Assembly (NCBI GenBank): GCA_963761115.1
Contig: CAVXFS010000003.1
Coordinates: 558,001-622,000, forward strand
DNA from: CAVXFS01 sp963761115
Lineage (GTDB): Bacteria > Pseudomonadota > Gammaproteobacteria > Burkholderiales > Gallionellaceae
DNA length: 64,000 bases
Direction of reading: 5' to 3'
The translations under genes and the position numbers were made by a program. Shown one piece after another: positions 17,247 to 26,390 of the stretch. Positions within the stretch are counted from its first letter, which is position 1, and the number at the start of each line of letters is the position of its first letter. Under the pieces are notes generated by a model. The model did not search any database, was not told the origin of the DNA, and saw only the letters and a list, made by a program, of their open reading frames with translations.

Positions 17247-17392
17247 CGGTGTTATGGAAGCCTGCACAATTAACGGGAACAGAGCCCGCATGATAGCGCG
17301 CGCGATGATATTGGTCTGGACTCAATGCTATTGGCGGAACGTGGCTGGCCTGACATAATGCCGCGAGCCTGACTCACTCTTCCGGATGTCCA

Positions 17393-18622
17393 TTGAATAT
17401 TAATTTCCAGCGTGCAGTTGACCGATGGGTTGGCGTGCCGATTTGCCGGTTGCTATCCCTGATCGAACGCGTGCGTCGTGTCTTTGGTGCGGTAGCGCAG
17501 CCAGCCCAGCCTAAACGGATACTGATCATCCTGCTTTCAGAAATGGGCAGCCTGGTGCTCGCCCATCCGATGTTCATGCACCTGCGGCAGAAATATCCCG
17601 GCGCATCTCTGCATATCCTGATGTTCGGCAAGAACCGCGAGGTGCTGGACCTGATGGAGGTGATGCCGCGGGAAAATGTACTCACCATCAGCGACAGCTC
17701 CGTGATGGCTTTGGCCGGCGACAGTATCCGGGCGATCAGGGCGATGCGGGCGCTGCATATCGACGTGGTGATCGATTGCGAACTGTTCTCGCGCATCAGC
17801 AGCATCTTTTCCTACCTGTCGGGCGCGCCGGTGCGGGTCGGCTTCCATCCGCATACCCAGGAAGGCCTGTATCGCGGTTCGTTCATCAATCGTCCGGTGC
17901 TGTATAACCCGTACCGGCATCTGTCGCAGCAGATGCTGGTGCTGGTGGCGGCGATCGAGTCCGATACCGTGCCGAAAGCCAAGGGCGCGCCCCTGGCGAA
18001 GGTGCCGGCGCCGCCGGTGCTGGAATTTCCGCAGGAAGAGTTACATCAGGTTCGGGAGAAATTGCATGCCGATTTTCCCGCAGTGGCTGGCAAGCGCCTG
18101 GTGCTGGTCTATCCGGGCGGCGGGATCCTGCCGATACGCGCGTGGCCGGCGGAATATTACATGCAGCTGTGTGCCACGCTGCTGGGTGAAGGTTACGCGA
18201 TCGCGGTGATCGGCCTTGCCGAAGACAGGACGTTGGCACAGCAGATCCTTGCGCATTGCCAGCATCCCTGCTGCATAGACCTGACCGGCTACACCCGCTC
18301 GATACGTCATCTGCTGGTACTGTTCAACCACGCCTCCCTGCTGGTCACCAACGATGGCGGGCCGGGCCAGTTTGCCGCGCTGACCCGGATCCCGGCGCTG
18401 GTTTTCTTCGGCCCGGAAACGCCTGCCCTGTACAGTCCGCTGGCCGACAATATCCATTGCATGTATCTCTCCTATTCATGTTCTCCCTGCCTTACCGCAT
18501 ACAACCATCGCGCTTCGCCCTGCGACGGCGATAACCAGTGCCTGAAACAACTCATGCCGGAGCAGGCGCTGGCGAGGGCGCGCGACCTGCTGGCGTCTGC
18601 GCCGACGCGCGAGCCGGCATGA
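17393..18622 (+). CDS. Glycosyltransferase family 9 (heptosyltransferase-like)
   Basis: A 409-residue cytoplasmic or membrane-associated GT-B enzyme. The N-terminal domain has ILIILLSEMGSLVLAHPMF and the C-terminal domain LVLVYPGGG, the acceptor loop LTGYTRSIRHLLVLF and VTNDGGPGQFAALTRIP followed by FFGPETP. A C-terminal cysteine cluster (SCSPC...SPC...C) is seen in a GT9 subgroup. The family normally transfers ADP-heptose to LPS core. TTG 17393 is the likely start, since the nearby ATG at 17386 is out of frame and stops at once. It heads a five-gene operon with 4-10 nt overlaps. Confidence 0.88.
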   Translation: MNINFQRAVDRWVGVPICRLLSLIERVRRVFGAVAQPAQPKRILIILLSEMGSLVLAHPMFMHLRQKYPGASLHILMFGKNREVLDLMEVMPRENVLTISDSSVMALAGDSIRAIRAMRALHIDVVIDCELFSRISSIFSYLSGAPVRVGFHPHTQEGLYRGSFINRPVLYNPYRHLSQQMLVLVAAIESDTVPKAKGAPLAKVPAPPVLEFPQEELHQVREKLHADFPAVAGKRLVLVYPGGGILPIRAWPAEYYMQLCATLLGEGYAIAVIGLAEDRTLAQQILAHCQHPCCIDLTGYTRSIRHLLVLFNHASLLVTNDGGPGQFAALTRIPALVFFGPETPALYSPLADNIHCMYLSYSCSPCLTAYNHRASPCDGDNQCLKQLMPEQALARARDLLASAPTREPA

Positions 18623-19134
18623 AGCTGAACATCCATCTGTCCCTGGCCTCGTTGTGGCGGCGCATATTCTCGTTGCGCTTCCTGAAATTCGGTACCGTCG
18701 GGGCATCGGGCATCGTCGTCAATCAGGGCGTGCTCTACCTGGCGCGCGAACACATCTTCAATGCCGTGTCTGCTACCGGCGAGGTGGACTGGCTGCGCCT
18801 TAACCTGTCGCTTGCGCTGGCCATCTTCTTTGCCACGCTGAATAATTTTTTCTGGAACCGGTTGTGGACCTGGGCTGACCGCCGCCATCACTACGACCGG
18901 CCGATACTGACCCAGTTCGGGCAATACACGCTGTCATGCGGCGTGAGCATCGCGTTGCAGGTGTTGTTCACCAATCTGCTGGCACCGCATATCTATTACC
19001 TGGTTGCCAACCTGATCGCCATCGTGGTGACCAGTGTGCTGAACTTTTTGCTGAACGACATCTGGACCTTCGGCCGCCTGAAACTGCTGGATGATTCCAG
19101 ACACCGCAGCGGGTCATCCGGCGAGAAGCCATGA
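18619..19134 (+). CDS. GtrA-family membrane protein
   Basis: A 171-residue protein with four predicted membrane helices and the GtrA hallmarks FLKFGTVGASGIVVNQGVLY near the N-terminus and NNFFWNRLWTW between helices 2 and 3. GtrA proteins are thought to flip undecaprenyl-phosphate-linked monosaccharides across the inner membrane. ATG 18619 overlaps the stop of the GT9 gene by 4 nt; the longer frame from 18538 is discarded. The GT39 enzyme downstream would use such a lipid-linked sugar in the periplasm. Confidence 0.88.
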   Translation: MKLNIHLSLASLWRRIFSLRFLKFGTVGASGIVVNQGVLYLAREHIFNAVSATGEVDWLRLNLSLALAIFFATLNNFFWNRLWTWADRRHHYDRPILTQFGQYTLSCGVSIALQVLFTNLLAPHIYYLVANLIAIVVTSVLNFLLNDIWTFGRLKLLDDSRHRSGSSGEKP

Positions 19135-20852
19135 ACCCGCACGGCATGTCCCGTTTGCGCTTGTCATGGTATGTAGGTGCCGTGCTGCTGGCCGCGTTCA
19201 CCTATTTCTACGGACTCGACAGCCAGCAGATACCGAAGAACGGCGACGAGTATCCGTATGAGCACATCACGCGCCTGACGGCAGCTTCCGGCCATTTGCT
19301 GCCACTGCAATCGCAGTTGGACAACATGCGCAACACCAAACCGCCGCTGATCTTCTGGCAGGGTATCGCTTCCACCCACTGGGGGCAGGAGTGGACACTG
19401 TGGAATCTGCGCTATCCGAGCGTGATCTACACCCTGCTCACCGCTTTCATGGCGTTCCTGCTGGGCTGGCGGCTGTCGCGCCAGATGGAGACCGGATTCA
19501 TCGCGCTGCTGACCTATCTTGCCTTCTTCAGCACCTACCATTATGGCCGGCCGTTCCTGATCAATGCGCCGGAAGTGTTCTGGTTCTTCCTGCCATTTTT
19601 CACGCTGCTGTACTGGCGCCCTGCCGCGTTTGAGTCGCGCTGGAAGATACCCCTGCTGCTCGGCGTCGAGATCGGCATCGGGCTGCTGTACAAATCCTTT
19701 GCGCTGATCGCGCCGGTCGGTCTGTGCCTGGCCTGGTGGTATCTGCACAACCGCGAATACCGGCTGGTCGATTTCCTGCGCCGGGATGCGGGAAAGATCG
19801 CGCTCACGGTGGCGCTGGCGCTGGCGCTGTTCGGCCTGTGGTTCCTGCTCGACCCGGATCCGCATGGCGTGTGGCGCGAGTTCGTGGTCGGCGAGAATGC
19901 AGGCAAGTTCGATCTGCATGGCAGCTATTTATCGAAGTTTCTTTGGGGCAGCAGCAGCGTGTGGTCGCTGATCATCGGCTACCCGATGAATGCCGGCCTG
20001 CTGGCGGTTCCCGTGGTGGCAGTGTTCTTCATCGCGTTTCGACGGCGCGCACTGTTGAGCGACGAGGAAAAGCTGCTGTGGATATGGATGGCTGCGCTGT
20101 TCATCGTGTTCAGCCTGCCCAGCCAGCGTTCGGCGCGTTACCTGCTGGAAGCGATGCCGGGACTGGCCGTGCTGTGCGCGCTCAACTGGCAGCGCATCGG
20201 GCGCGCAGCCTTTGTCGTTAGCCTGGTCCTGATGGGCGGCGCGCTCGCCCTGTTTGCTTTCCTGTCGCTCAGCTTGCGGCATGAGATGGTCGCGATGGCA
20301 TTGTATGGGCCGGTGTACTGGACGCTGCTGGGCGGCACGGCGGCGTTGATCGTGGCCGCGCTGTTCGTGCCCGCTTTCACCCGGCCTGCAACCAGCGTGG
20401 TTGCAGTGCTGGTGTTGTTGTGTTTCGCGGCGTTTCTGCGTCCGTTCGATGGTGCACCCGGCAATTACAATGCAGCGGTGCAAAATTATATGCAGGGCAA
20501 GCAGGTCTGGGTGCCGTGCGATTTCAGGGCCAAGGAAGAAGGTTATCGCTTCATCCTGCCCGGCGCGCAGGTGCATGGCTATCGGGAGGAGACCTACCCC
20601 GGCGTGTCGGCACTGTCGGCAAATTTTCGCCGCTTCGCGGTGCAGGTAGCTCTGGACGATCCGGGCTGCGCGCATTGCAGGATTCTCGGCCGGCGACTGG
20701 AGATCCGGGGTCGCCAGAGTGGCGACGAGTTGCAGGAGATGCTGCTGCATGGCGATGTGTTCCGCCATCTGTTCGTGAAAGAGTTGCTGGTCGAGATGCC
20801 GGAAATGCCGGTCGACAGGATGCCCTGGTCGGTCGCAGAAGGATGCAGATAG
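19131..20852 (+). CDS. GT39/ArnT-family membrane glycosyltransferase
   Basis: A 573-residue polytopic membrane protein. Just after the first helix comes the acidic catalytic loop KNGDEYPYEHIT, and then NTKPPLIFW, the pattern of ArnT and PMT glycosyltransferases that use polyprenyl-phosphate sugars on the periplasmic side. About ten to twelve further helices and a soluble C-terminal domain (from about residue 440) follow. The start overlaps the gtrA stop by 4 nt. The acceptor (lipid A, glycan or protein) cannot be told from sequence. Confidence 0.9.
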   Translation: MNPHGMSRLRLSWYVGAVLLAAFTYFYGLDSQQIPKNGDEYPYEHITRLTAASGHLLPLQSQLDNMRNTKPPLIFWQGIASTHWGQEWTLWNLRYPSVIYTLLTAFMAFLLGWRLSRQMETGFIALLTYLAFFSTYHYGRPFLINAPEVFWFFLPFFTLLYWRPAAFESRWKIPLLLGVEIGIGLLYKSFALIAPVGLCLAWWYLHNREYRLVDFLRRDAGKIALTVALALALFGLWFLLDPDPHGVWREFVVGENAGKFDLHGSYLSKFLWGSSSVWSLIIGYPMNAGLLAVPVVAVFFIAFRRRALLSDEEKLLWIWMAALFIVFSLPSQRSARYLLEAMPGLAVLCALNWQRIGRAAFVVSLVLMGGALALFAFLSLSLRHEMVAMALYGPVYWTLLGGTAALIVAALFVPAFTRPATSVVAVLVLLCFAAFLRPFDGAPGNYNAAVQNYMQGKQVWVPCDFRAKEEGYRFILPGAQVHGYREETYPGVSALSANFRRFAVQVALDDPGCAHCRILGRRLEIRGRQSGDELQEMLLHGDVFRHLFVKELLVEMPEMPVDRMPWSVAEGCR

Positions 20853-22117
20853 TGAAACGCCTGCTGCTCGCTTTTATTGTGGTCGCATTCGGGGCAGGTC
20901 TGCTGAAGGCATTGCGGCTTCCTCACGCAGCGACTTTTGTGGCGCCTGCTCCCGCTACGACAACAGGAATTGCGTTCTTCCGCAGCGACTTCGCTTCTTC
21001 AGCGCAACATATCCAGACCCACGCTGCTTCACTGGTTGAATTGCGCGATGGCCGCGTGCGCGCTTTCTGGTTCGCCGGCAGTCGCGAAGGCGCAAAGGAT
21101 GTCACGATACGCAGCGCGGTGTTCGATCCGGCGCAGGGGTCGTGGAGTGCCGAGCAGACCATTGTCACGCGCGAGGCGACAGAAGACGCGCTGCACCGCT
21201 ACATCAGCAAGCTGGGCAATCCGGTGGCGGGGCGGGCGGCGGACGGAACGTTGTGGCTGTATTACGTCACCGTCTCGATCGGTGGCTGGGCCGGAAGCTC
21301 GATCACGGCGACGACCTCGGACGACGATGGGGAACACTGGAGTGCGGCACGCCGCCTGGTCACCTCGCCTTTCATCAACATCAGCACGCTGGTCAAGGGG
21401 ACGCCATTTCTTTACAGCGACGGCAGCATGGGACTGCCGGTGTATCACGAGTTCATCGCCAAGTTCGGCGAGCTGTTGCGCTTCGACCGTCACGGCACGT
21501 TGATAGACAAGCAGCGCCTGAGTTCGGGCAGGGATCATGGCCTGCAACCAGTCCTGCTGGCGCAGGACGCGACCGATGCACTGGTGCTGATGCGCCATGC
21601 CGGGGATGAGCACCGCAAGGTCATCAGTGTCTCGACGCGCGATGCGGGGCAGCATTGGAGCGCGCCGGTGCAGACCGCGTTGTCCAGTCCCGATGCAGCG
21701 CTGTCGGCAGTGGCGCTGGGTGGCGGGCGCATCGTGGCGGTGCTGAACGATCAGGAACAGGGGCGCGATACCTTGTCGCTGATGGGTTCATCTGATGGTG
21801 GCAATAACTGGAAAAGCATTTACCGGCTGGAAGACCAGCATGGCCAGGAAACGGACGAGGCGCATTTTTTCAAGGTTGCCGAAACACTGGCTGGTGATAC
21901 GGATGCGAAGGCAACATCGTCTGCTGCTGAATATGCCGCATCGGCGAAACTGCAAAAATGCCACAAGCGCGCCTGTGATTTCGAATTCTCCTATCCCTAC
22001 CTGATCAGGACGCGAGGCGGCGATTTCCACCTTGTCTACACCTGGAATCGCAGTTTCATCAAGCACGTCAGTTTCAATCAGGCTTGGCTGGATCAGCAGT
22101 TGAAGGCGAAGAAATGA
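20843..22117 (+). CDS. Membrane-anchored sialidase-like (BNR/Asp-box) protein
   Basis: A 424-residue protein with an N-terminal membrane anchor (about residues 5-24, LLLAFIVVAFGAGLLKAL) and a predicted periplasmic six-bladed propeller. Asp-box-like repeats are visible as SDDDGEHWSAAR, STRDAGQHWSAP and SSDGGNNWKSIY. An early Arg-rich turn (FWFAGSREGAKDV) and a late HLVYTWNR segment fit the sialidase superfamily, as does a Cys pair in KCHKRACDF. ATG 20843 is chosen (10-nt overlap with the GT39 gene); GTG 20852 is an alternative. Placement in a glycosyltransferase operon suggests glycan trimming or recognition, which is inference. Confidence 0.82.
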   Translation: MQIVKRLLLAFIVVAFGAGLLKALRLPHAATFVAPAPATTTGIAFFRSDFASSAQHIQTHAASLVELRDGRVRAFWFAGSREGAKDVTIRSAVFDPAQGSWSAEQTIVTREATEDALHRYISKLGNPVAGRAADGTLWLYYVTVSIGGWAGSSITATTSDDDGEHWSAARRLVTSPFINISTLVKGTPFLYSDGSMGLPVYHEFIAKFGELLRFDRHGTLIDKQRLSSGRDHGLQPVLLAQDATDALVLMRHAGDEHRKVISVSTRDAGQHWSAPVQTALSSPDAALSAVALGGGRIVAVLNDQEQGRDTLSLMGSSDGGNNWKSIYRLEDQHGQETDEAHFFKVAETLAGDTDAKATSSAAEYAASAKLQKCHKRACDFEFSYPYLIRTRGGDFHLVYTWNRSFIKHVSFNQAWLDQQLKAKK

Positions 22118-22755
22118 CGTATCTCACCGACATCACCGGCCTGGCAAGCAGCGCAGTGGCGATGGCCGGGCTGGCCTGGAAGATGTCGGGTGCGCGCATG
22201 CCCGGGAATTACCGCATCGCATTGGCAGCCATGGTGGCGGCTGTGGCATGGATACCGGTCGACGGCCTGCCGCTGGCGGCCTATGTGCGCGGCATGATCG
22301 GTGACCTGAGCATCCCGTCGCTGGTATTGATACTGATCGCCATGCAGAGGAGTCTGCATGGCCGGACGCATCATGCCGGCCAGAACGTTCCCTTCACAGT
22401 CCGCAGGGAGAGGCGGACAACAGGCGGCATGTTCGTATGGCTGGGGCTGATCGTGGTTGCCGCCGCAGTGCTATACCCGATGGCCCTGGGGGCCGGTTGT
22501 TACGATCCTTATCGTTTGGGTTATGGCAATCCCTGGTTCCTGGGTGTGCTGATGGCCGTATCATTCCTGGCTTATTTCAGGAGGTTGTGGTTGCCGGCCT
22601 GCATTTTTCCGTTGGCCGTGCTGGCCTGGGCGCTGGGCTGGTACGAATCCACCAATCTCTGGGATTACCTTCTCGACCCATGGCTGGCGACCTATGCGAC
22701 AGCAGCGTTGCTGGGTCAGGTTGGGCAATCGTTGATGGCAAAGCGCAGGATCTGA
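22114..22755 (+). CDS. Uncharacterised polytopic membrane protein, end of glycan operon
   Basis: A 213-residue protein with about six hydrophobic segments and a basic loop in the middle (residues 82-105, rich in Arg and His). No recognised domain. The C-terminus is MAKRRI. The start overlaps the sialidase-like gene by 4 nt (ATGA), so it belongs to the same transcript. It may assist export or assembly of the glycan made by its neighbours, but nothing in the sequence shows this. Confidence 0.75.
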   Translation: MTYLTDITGLASSAVAMAGLAWKMSGARMPGNYRIALAAMVAAVAWIPVDGLPLAAYVRGMIGDLSIPSLVLILIAMQRSLHGRTHHAGQNVPFTVRRERRTTGGMFVWLGLIVVAAAVLYPMALGAGCYDPYRLGYGNPWFLGVLMAVSFLAYFRRLWLPACIFPLAVLAWALGWYESTNLWDYLLDPWLATYATAALLGQVGQSLMAKRRI

Positions 22756-22800
22756 TTACCTGCCGGGCTACCGACTGTAAGGGGCCGCAGTTCAATCATA

Positions 22801-22830
22801 TTGCCCTAACCCCATAAAATGTCGTAGAAT
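22801..22830 (+). promoter_or_regulatory. Probable promoter of rpsP-rimM-trmD-rplS
   Basis: TTGCCC (22801-22806) and TAGAAT (22825-22830) are separated by 18 bp and followed by a GC-rich discriminator. A start about 22837 would give a leader of about 48 nt containing a hairpin. Confidence 0.5.
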
Positions 22831-22835
22831 CGCGC

Positions 22836-22857
22836 CCCCTTGGTATTTGCCGAGGGG
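22836..22857 (+). other. Hairpin in the rpsP leader
   Basis: CCCCTTGG (22836-22843) pairs with CCGAGGGG (22850-22857), with one G-U pair and a 6-nt loop, just upstream of the rpsP ribosome binding region. It has only three T residues nearby, so it is a weak candidate for a terminator; a translational or stability role in the ribosomal-protein leader is possible. Confidence 0.35.
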
Positions 22858-22884
22858 CTTTGCTAACTGAAGATAGGTTTTATT

Positions 22885-23139
22885 ATGGTTGTCATTCGAT
22901 TTTCACGTGGCGGTTCCAAGCACCGTCCGTTTTTCAATGTGGTGGTTGCGGATTCGCGCAATCGTCGCGATGGCCGTTTCATCGAGCGCGTTGGTTTTTA
23001 CAATCCGGTTTCCCCTGAGGGTCCGGACGGCATGCGCATCGAGCTGGATCGCATCGCGCACTGGCAGGACAAGGGCGCGCAAGTGAGCGACGCCGTTGCC
23101 AAGCTGGTCAAGCGCGCTGGTGCCGCAGCCAAAGCCTGA
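22885..23139 (+). CDS. rpsP: 30S ribosomal protein S16
   Basis: An 84-residue small-subunit protein with the typical start MVVIRFSRGGSKHRPFFNVVVADSRNRRDGRF (seen as MVVIRFSRGG, then FNVVVADSR) and IERVGFYNPV. It is first in the conserved order rpsP-rimM-trmD-rplS. It is the only gene of that operon free of a frameshift here. Confidence 0.97.
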   Translation: MVVIRFSRGGSKHRPFFNVVVADSRNRRDGRFIERVGFYNPVSPEGPDGMRIELDRIAHWQDKGAQVSDAVAKLVKRAGAAAKA

Positions 23140-23152
23140 CGAGCAGCACCCC

Positions 23153-23652
23153 ATGGTGATCATGGGGCGGGTAGCCGCAGCGCAGGGCTTGCAGGGCTGG
23201 ATCAAGGTCCAGCCTTACACTGCGGAACCCGGCAACCTCGCGGATTATCGCACCTGGTGGCTGGGCAATGAGCAGCGGGCTGGCGCGAACTGGATGTGCT
23301 GCAAAGCGATCTGCATGGCCGTTGCGTGATCGCGCAGTTGATGGGCTGCCACGATCGCACCACTGCGGAGAAGTACCGGGGCCTGATGATTGCGGTACCG
23401 CGCAGTCGCTTGCCCAAGGGGAAAGAAGACGAATATTACTGGTCCGACCTGATCGGGCTGGAAGTGGTGAATGTCGCAGGCGAGTGCCTGGGCAAGGTGG
23501 ACAACCTGCAGGATACCGGCGCGAACCAGGTGCTGTGCGTGGCAGGCGAGGATGGCGAGATACTGATCCCGTTCATCGAAGCGGCGATCAAGCAGGTGGA
23601 TCTGGCAGGAAAAACGATCCACGTGGACTGGCAGGCGGATTACCTCAAATGA
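23153..23652 (+). pseudogene. rimM: rimM, 16S rRNA processing protein, one frameshift (probable sequence error)
   Basis: RimM assists 30S maturation by binding S19. The first frame gives MVIMGRVAAAQGLQGWIKV and RTWWLGNEQR; the second, shifted by +2, gives VLQSDLHGRCVIAQLMG through the PRC-barrel part (YYWSDLIGLEVVNVAGE) to WQADYLK. Frame is restored if one G is added to the GGG run near 23279, giving QRGWRELDVLQ across the join. The 3' end overlaps the trmD start (ATGA). Everything else about the gene looks functional, so an error in the sequence is the likeliest cause. Confidence 0.9.
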
Positions 23653-24426
23653 GGTTTGATGTCGTTACGCTGTTCCCCGAGATGTTCGATGCGATCACGC
23701 AATATGGTGTGACGCGGCGCGCGGCGGAACAGGGAAGATTTGTATTGCAGACGTGGAATCCGCGCGATTTCACGACTGACAATTACCGTACCATGGATGA
23801 TCGCCCCTATGGCGGCGGCCCCGGCATGGTGATGCTGGCGGAGCCGCTGGCACAGGCGATCAGCGCAGCGAAAGCAGCGCAGGCAGCAAGCGGATCGGCG
23901 AACAGTTGCGTGATACACCTGTCGCCGCAAGGCAGGCAACTCACTCATGCAGTGGTGATGGAGTTGCTGGCACAGGGAGCAGGGATTGATATTGCTGGCG
24001 AGTCGTTACGAAGGCGTGGATGAGCGCCTGTTGCGCCAGCAGGTGGATGAAGAGCTTTCCATCGGCGACTATGTGTTGTCCGGTGGCGAGTTGGCGGCGA
24101 TGGTGGTGATCGACAGTATGGTGCGGCAATTGCCCGGTGTATTGGGCGATGACGCATCGGCAGAGCAGGATTCCTTCGTGCAGGGATTGCTCGATTGCCC
24201 GCACTACACGCGGCCCGAGGTTTATGGCGGCGAGGAGGTTCCGGAAGTATTGATGTCCGGGCACCACGCCGATATAGAGAAGTGGCGGTTGAAGCAGGCG
24301 CTTGGACGGACCTGGGAACGACGCCCGGATTTGCTGGCAAAGCGCCAGTTGACTAAACAGGAAGCTCGGCTACTGGCGGAGTACCAGCAGGAACAAGCTT
24401 CCGTACAACAAGAGGAAACAAAATGA
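23649..24426 (+). pseudogene. trmD: trmD, tRNA m1G37 methyltransferase, one frameshift (probable sequence error)
   Basis: Essential knotted SPOUT methyltransferase that methylates G37 of tRNAs. The 5' frame reads MRFDVVTLFPEMFDAI and DDRPYGGGPGMVML. The 3' frame resumes at 23986 with LILLASRYEGVDERLL and DYVLSGGELAAMV, the trefoil-knot SAM site. Deleting one G from the GGG at 23982-23984 restores AQGAGLILLASRYEG. The gene starts inside the rimM stop and overlaps rplS by 4 nt, as in the conserved operon. Confidence 0.92.
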
Positions 24427-24801
24427 ATCTGATCGCACAACTTGAGCAGGAAGAAATCGCCCGTCTGGGCAAAACCATCCCGAATTTCGCCCCCGGCGAC
24501 ACGGTGGTGGTCAGCGTGAACGTGGTGGAAGGTGAGCGCAAGCGTGTCCAGGCCTACGAAGGCGTGGTCATTGCCAAGCGCAACAAGGGGCTCAACTCCT
24601 CGTTTCATCGTGCGCAAGATCTCCGCCGGTGAAGGCGTGGAGCGTACCTTCCAGACCTATTCGCCTGGCATCGCCAGCATCGAAGTCAAGCGCCGCGGCG
24701 ACGTGCGCCGCGCCAAGCTTTACTACCTGCGCGATCGCTCCGGCAAGTCGGCACGTATCAAGGAAAAACTGCCTGCACGCAAGGTAAAGGCAGCGGTATA
24801 A
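24423..24801 (+). pseudogene. rplS: rplS, ribosomal protein L19, one frameshift (probable sequence error)
   Basis: L19 sits at the subunit interface of the 50S. The first frame gives MNLIAQLEQEEIARLGKTIP through VIAKRNKGLNSS; the second gives FIVRKISAGEGVERTFQTY and VKRRGDVRRAKLYYLRDRSG to the end. Removing one T from TTT at about 24602-24604 fuses the two exactly (LNSSFIVRKIS). A broken L19 without a second copy would be hard to tolerate, so this is strong evidence that the frameshifts in this stretch are errors in the sequence. Confidence 0.94.
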
Positions 24802-24820
24802 GCCTTTGCAAGGTTGCGAA

Positions 24821-24850
24821 AAGCGGGAGGCGATGCCTCCCGCTTTTTAT
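24821..24850 (+). terminator. Intrinsic terminator of the rpsP-rplS operon
   Basis: A perfect stem GCGGGAGGC/GCCTCCCGC with a 3-nt loop is followed by TTTTTATT, 20 bp after the rplS stop. Confidence 0.92.
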
Positions 24851-24923
24851 TGCGCTATCATTCCTCACATCGCCAATTATTCCTGCGTCCGCTTTGGGCC
24901 AGAGGAAGCTAGCGGGAGGATGA

Positions 24924-25401
24924 ATGGACTACCAGGCAAAGATGAAGACGCCCCTTGGCGTACTCGGCATCTGTTGCACGGATGATGCATTGACCGGCAT
25001 CGAATTCCTTGCTCCGAATACCAGATTGCAACAACCGCGCAGCGCGGTTGCGCGCAAGGATATGCGAGCAACTGTCTGCCTATTTCGCCGATCCGGATTT
25101 TCGTTTCGACCTTCCATTTCAACTGGGCGGCACCGAACACCAGAATAAGGTCTGGCAGACGATGCGTGCCATCCCGCGCGGGCAGGTGCAAACCTATGGC
25201 GAGCATGGCAGCGCAAATCGGCTCCAGTCCGCGCGCGGTCGGCCAGGCTTGCGGAAACAATCCCATGCCCATCGTCATTCCCTGCCATCGCGTGGTGGGC
25301 AAATCCGGTCTGGGTGGCTTCATGCACCACAGCGAGCGGTGTACGCACTGGACATCAAGCGCTGGCTGTTGGCGCATGAGCAGGCTTCTCCCTCTTCCTG
25401 A
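24924..25401 (+). pseudogene. ogt: Methylated-DNA-protein-cysteine methyltransferase, three frameshifts (probable sequence errors)
   Basis: Repairs O6-alkylguanine by suicidal transfer to an active-site Cys. The frames read in turn MDYQAKMKTPLGVLGICCTD, then ICEQLSAYFADPDF...WQTMRAIPRGQVQTYGE, then AAQIGSSPRAVGQACG with the active site IPCHRVVGKSG, then ALDIKRWLLAHEQ. Joins lie near 25061 (extra G), 25204 (extra C) and 25336 (missing G). With these repaired it is a single protein of about 158 residues, normal for the family. It is not linked to an obvious ada regulator. Confidence 0.88.
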
Positions 25402-25409
25402 AGCAGGAA

Positions 25410-26305
25410 GTGACCAATACCGACCTGCTCGATGAATTCTGCGACAGCCTGTGGCTGGAGGATGGCCTGTCGCGCAACACGCTGGAAAGCTATCGGCGCG
25501 ACCTGAACAAGTTTGCCGCATGGCTGGAACACAACGCAAGGCATCGATTCTGGAAACCACGCATGCCGATATCCAGGGGTTTCTCGCGCATCTGGTAAAT
25601 GGTGAAAAAGCCAAGGCGACCAGCACTTCGCGTGCCATCTCCAGCCTTAAGCGCCTGTTTCGTTACCTGCTGCGGCAAAACAGGATAGCCGCCGATCCAA
25701 CGCTACAGATCGCCACACCCAAGTTGCCGCGCAGCCTGCCCAAGAGTCTCACCGAACAGGATGTCGAGTTGCTGCTGGATGCGCCGGACGTACAAGTGCC
25801 GTTGGGCCTGCGCGACCGCACCATGCTGGAAGTGCTGTATGCCACCGGCCTGCGCGTGTCGGAACTGGTGGAATTAAGTGTGGCGCAGGTCAGCCTCGAC
25901 ATGGGCGTGGTCCGCGTGATGGGCAAGGGCAGCAAGGAGCGCCTGGTGCCGCTGGGCGAGGAGGCGCTGGACTGGCTGCGCCGATATCTGAACGAGGCGC
26001 GGCCGGTGCTTCTGGGCGGCAAATGAGCGATGCGCTGTTCGTCACTCAGCGTGGCGAAGGCGATGACGCGGCAGATGTTCTGGTATCTGATCAAGAAACA
26101 CGCGCGGCATGGCGGTTTGGCCAAGCCACTGTCGCCGCATACGCTGCGCCATGCCTTTGCCACGCACCTCCTTAACCACGGTGCGGATTTGCGCGTGGTG
26201 CAGATGTTATTGGGTCATGCGGATATTTCAACGACGCAGATTTATACTCATGTCGCTCGGGAGCGGTTGAAGCAACTGCATGCGATGCATCATCCGAGGG
26301 GTTAG
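25410..26305 (+). pseudogene. xerD: Site-specific tyrosine recombinase XerD, frameshifted (probable sequence errors)
   Basis: With XerC, XerD resolves chromosome dimers at dif. The fragments give LLDEFCDSLWLEDGLSRNT (SAM-like core-binding domain), KASILETTHADIQGFL, then the catalytic domain with GLRVSELVEL (Arg), GKGSKERLVPL (Lys) and SPHTLRHAFATHLLNHGAD to GHADISTTQIYTHV (His, Arg, His, Tyr), ending HHPRG as in XerD. Breaks lie near 25540 (missing base), 26025 (missing base, creating TGA) and 26060 (extra G). Repaired length is near the usual 298 residues. The start GTG 25410 is 8 bp after ogt. Confidence 0.9.
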
Positions 26306-26341
26306 CTTGGGTTGGCGCGAAGCGCGTAATTCAACATTAAG

Positions 26342-26363
26342 ACTTCGACAAGCTCAGGGCGAC
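26342..26363. repeat. Copy A of a short dispersed repeat
   Basis: Contains ACTTCGACAAGCTCAGGGCG, matching the core CTTCGACNNNGCTCAGG that recurs at 34594 and 59911. It sits between xerD and the convergent folB, the usual intergenic location for REP-like repeats. Confidence 0.6.
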
Positions 26364-26390
26364 CGACCTTCGAAGCAACCGGGGATACGG

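Noticed and set aside
23268..24427. Programmed ribosomal frameshifting in trmD/rimM
   Set aside because: There is no slippery heptamer with a downstream structure, and the same kind of break occurs in seven neighbouring unrelated genes.
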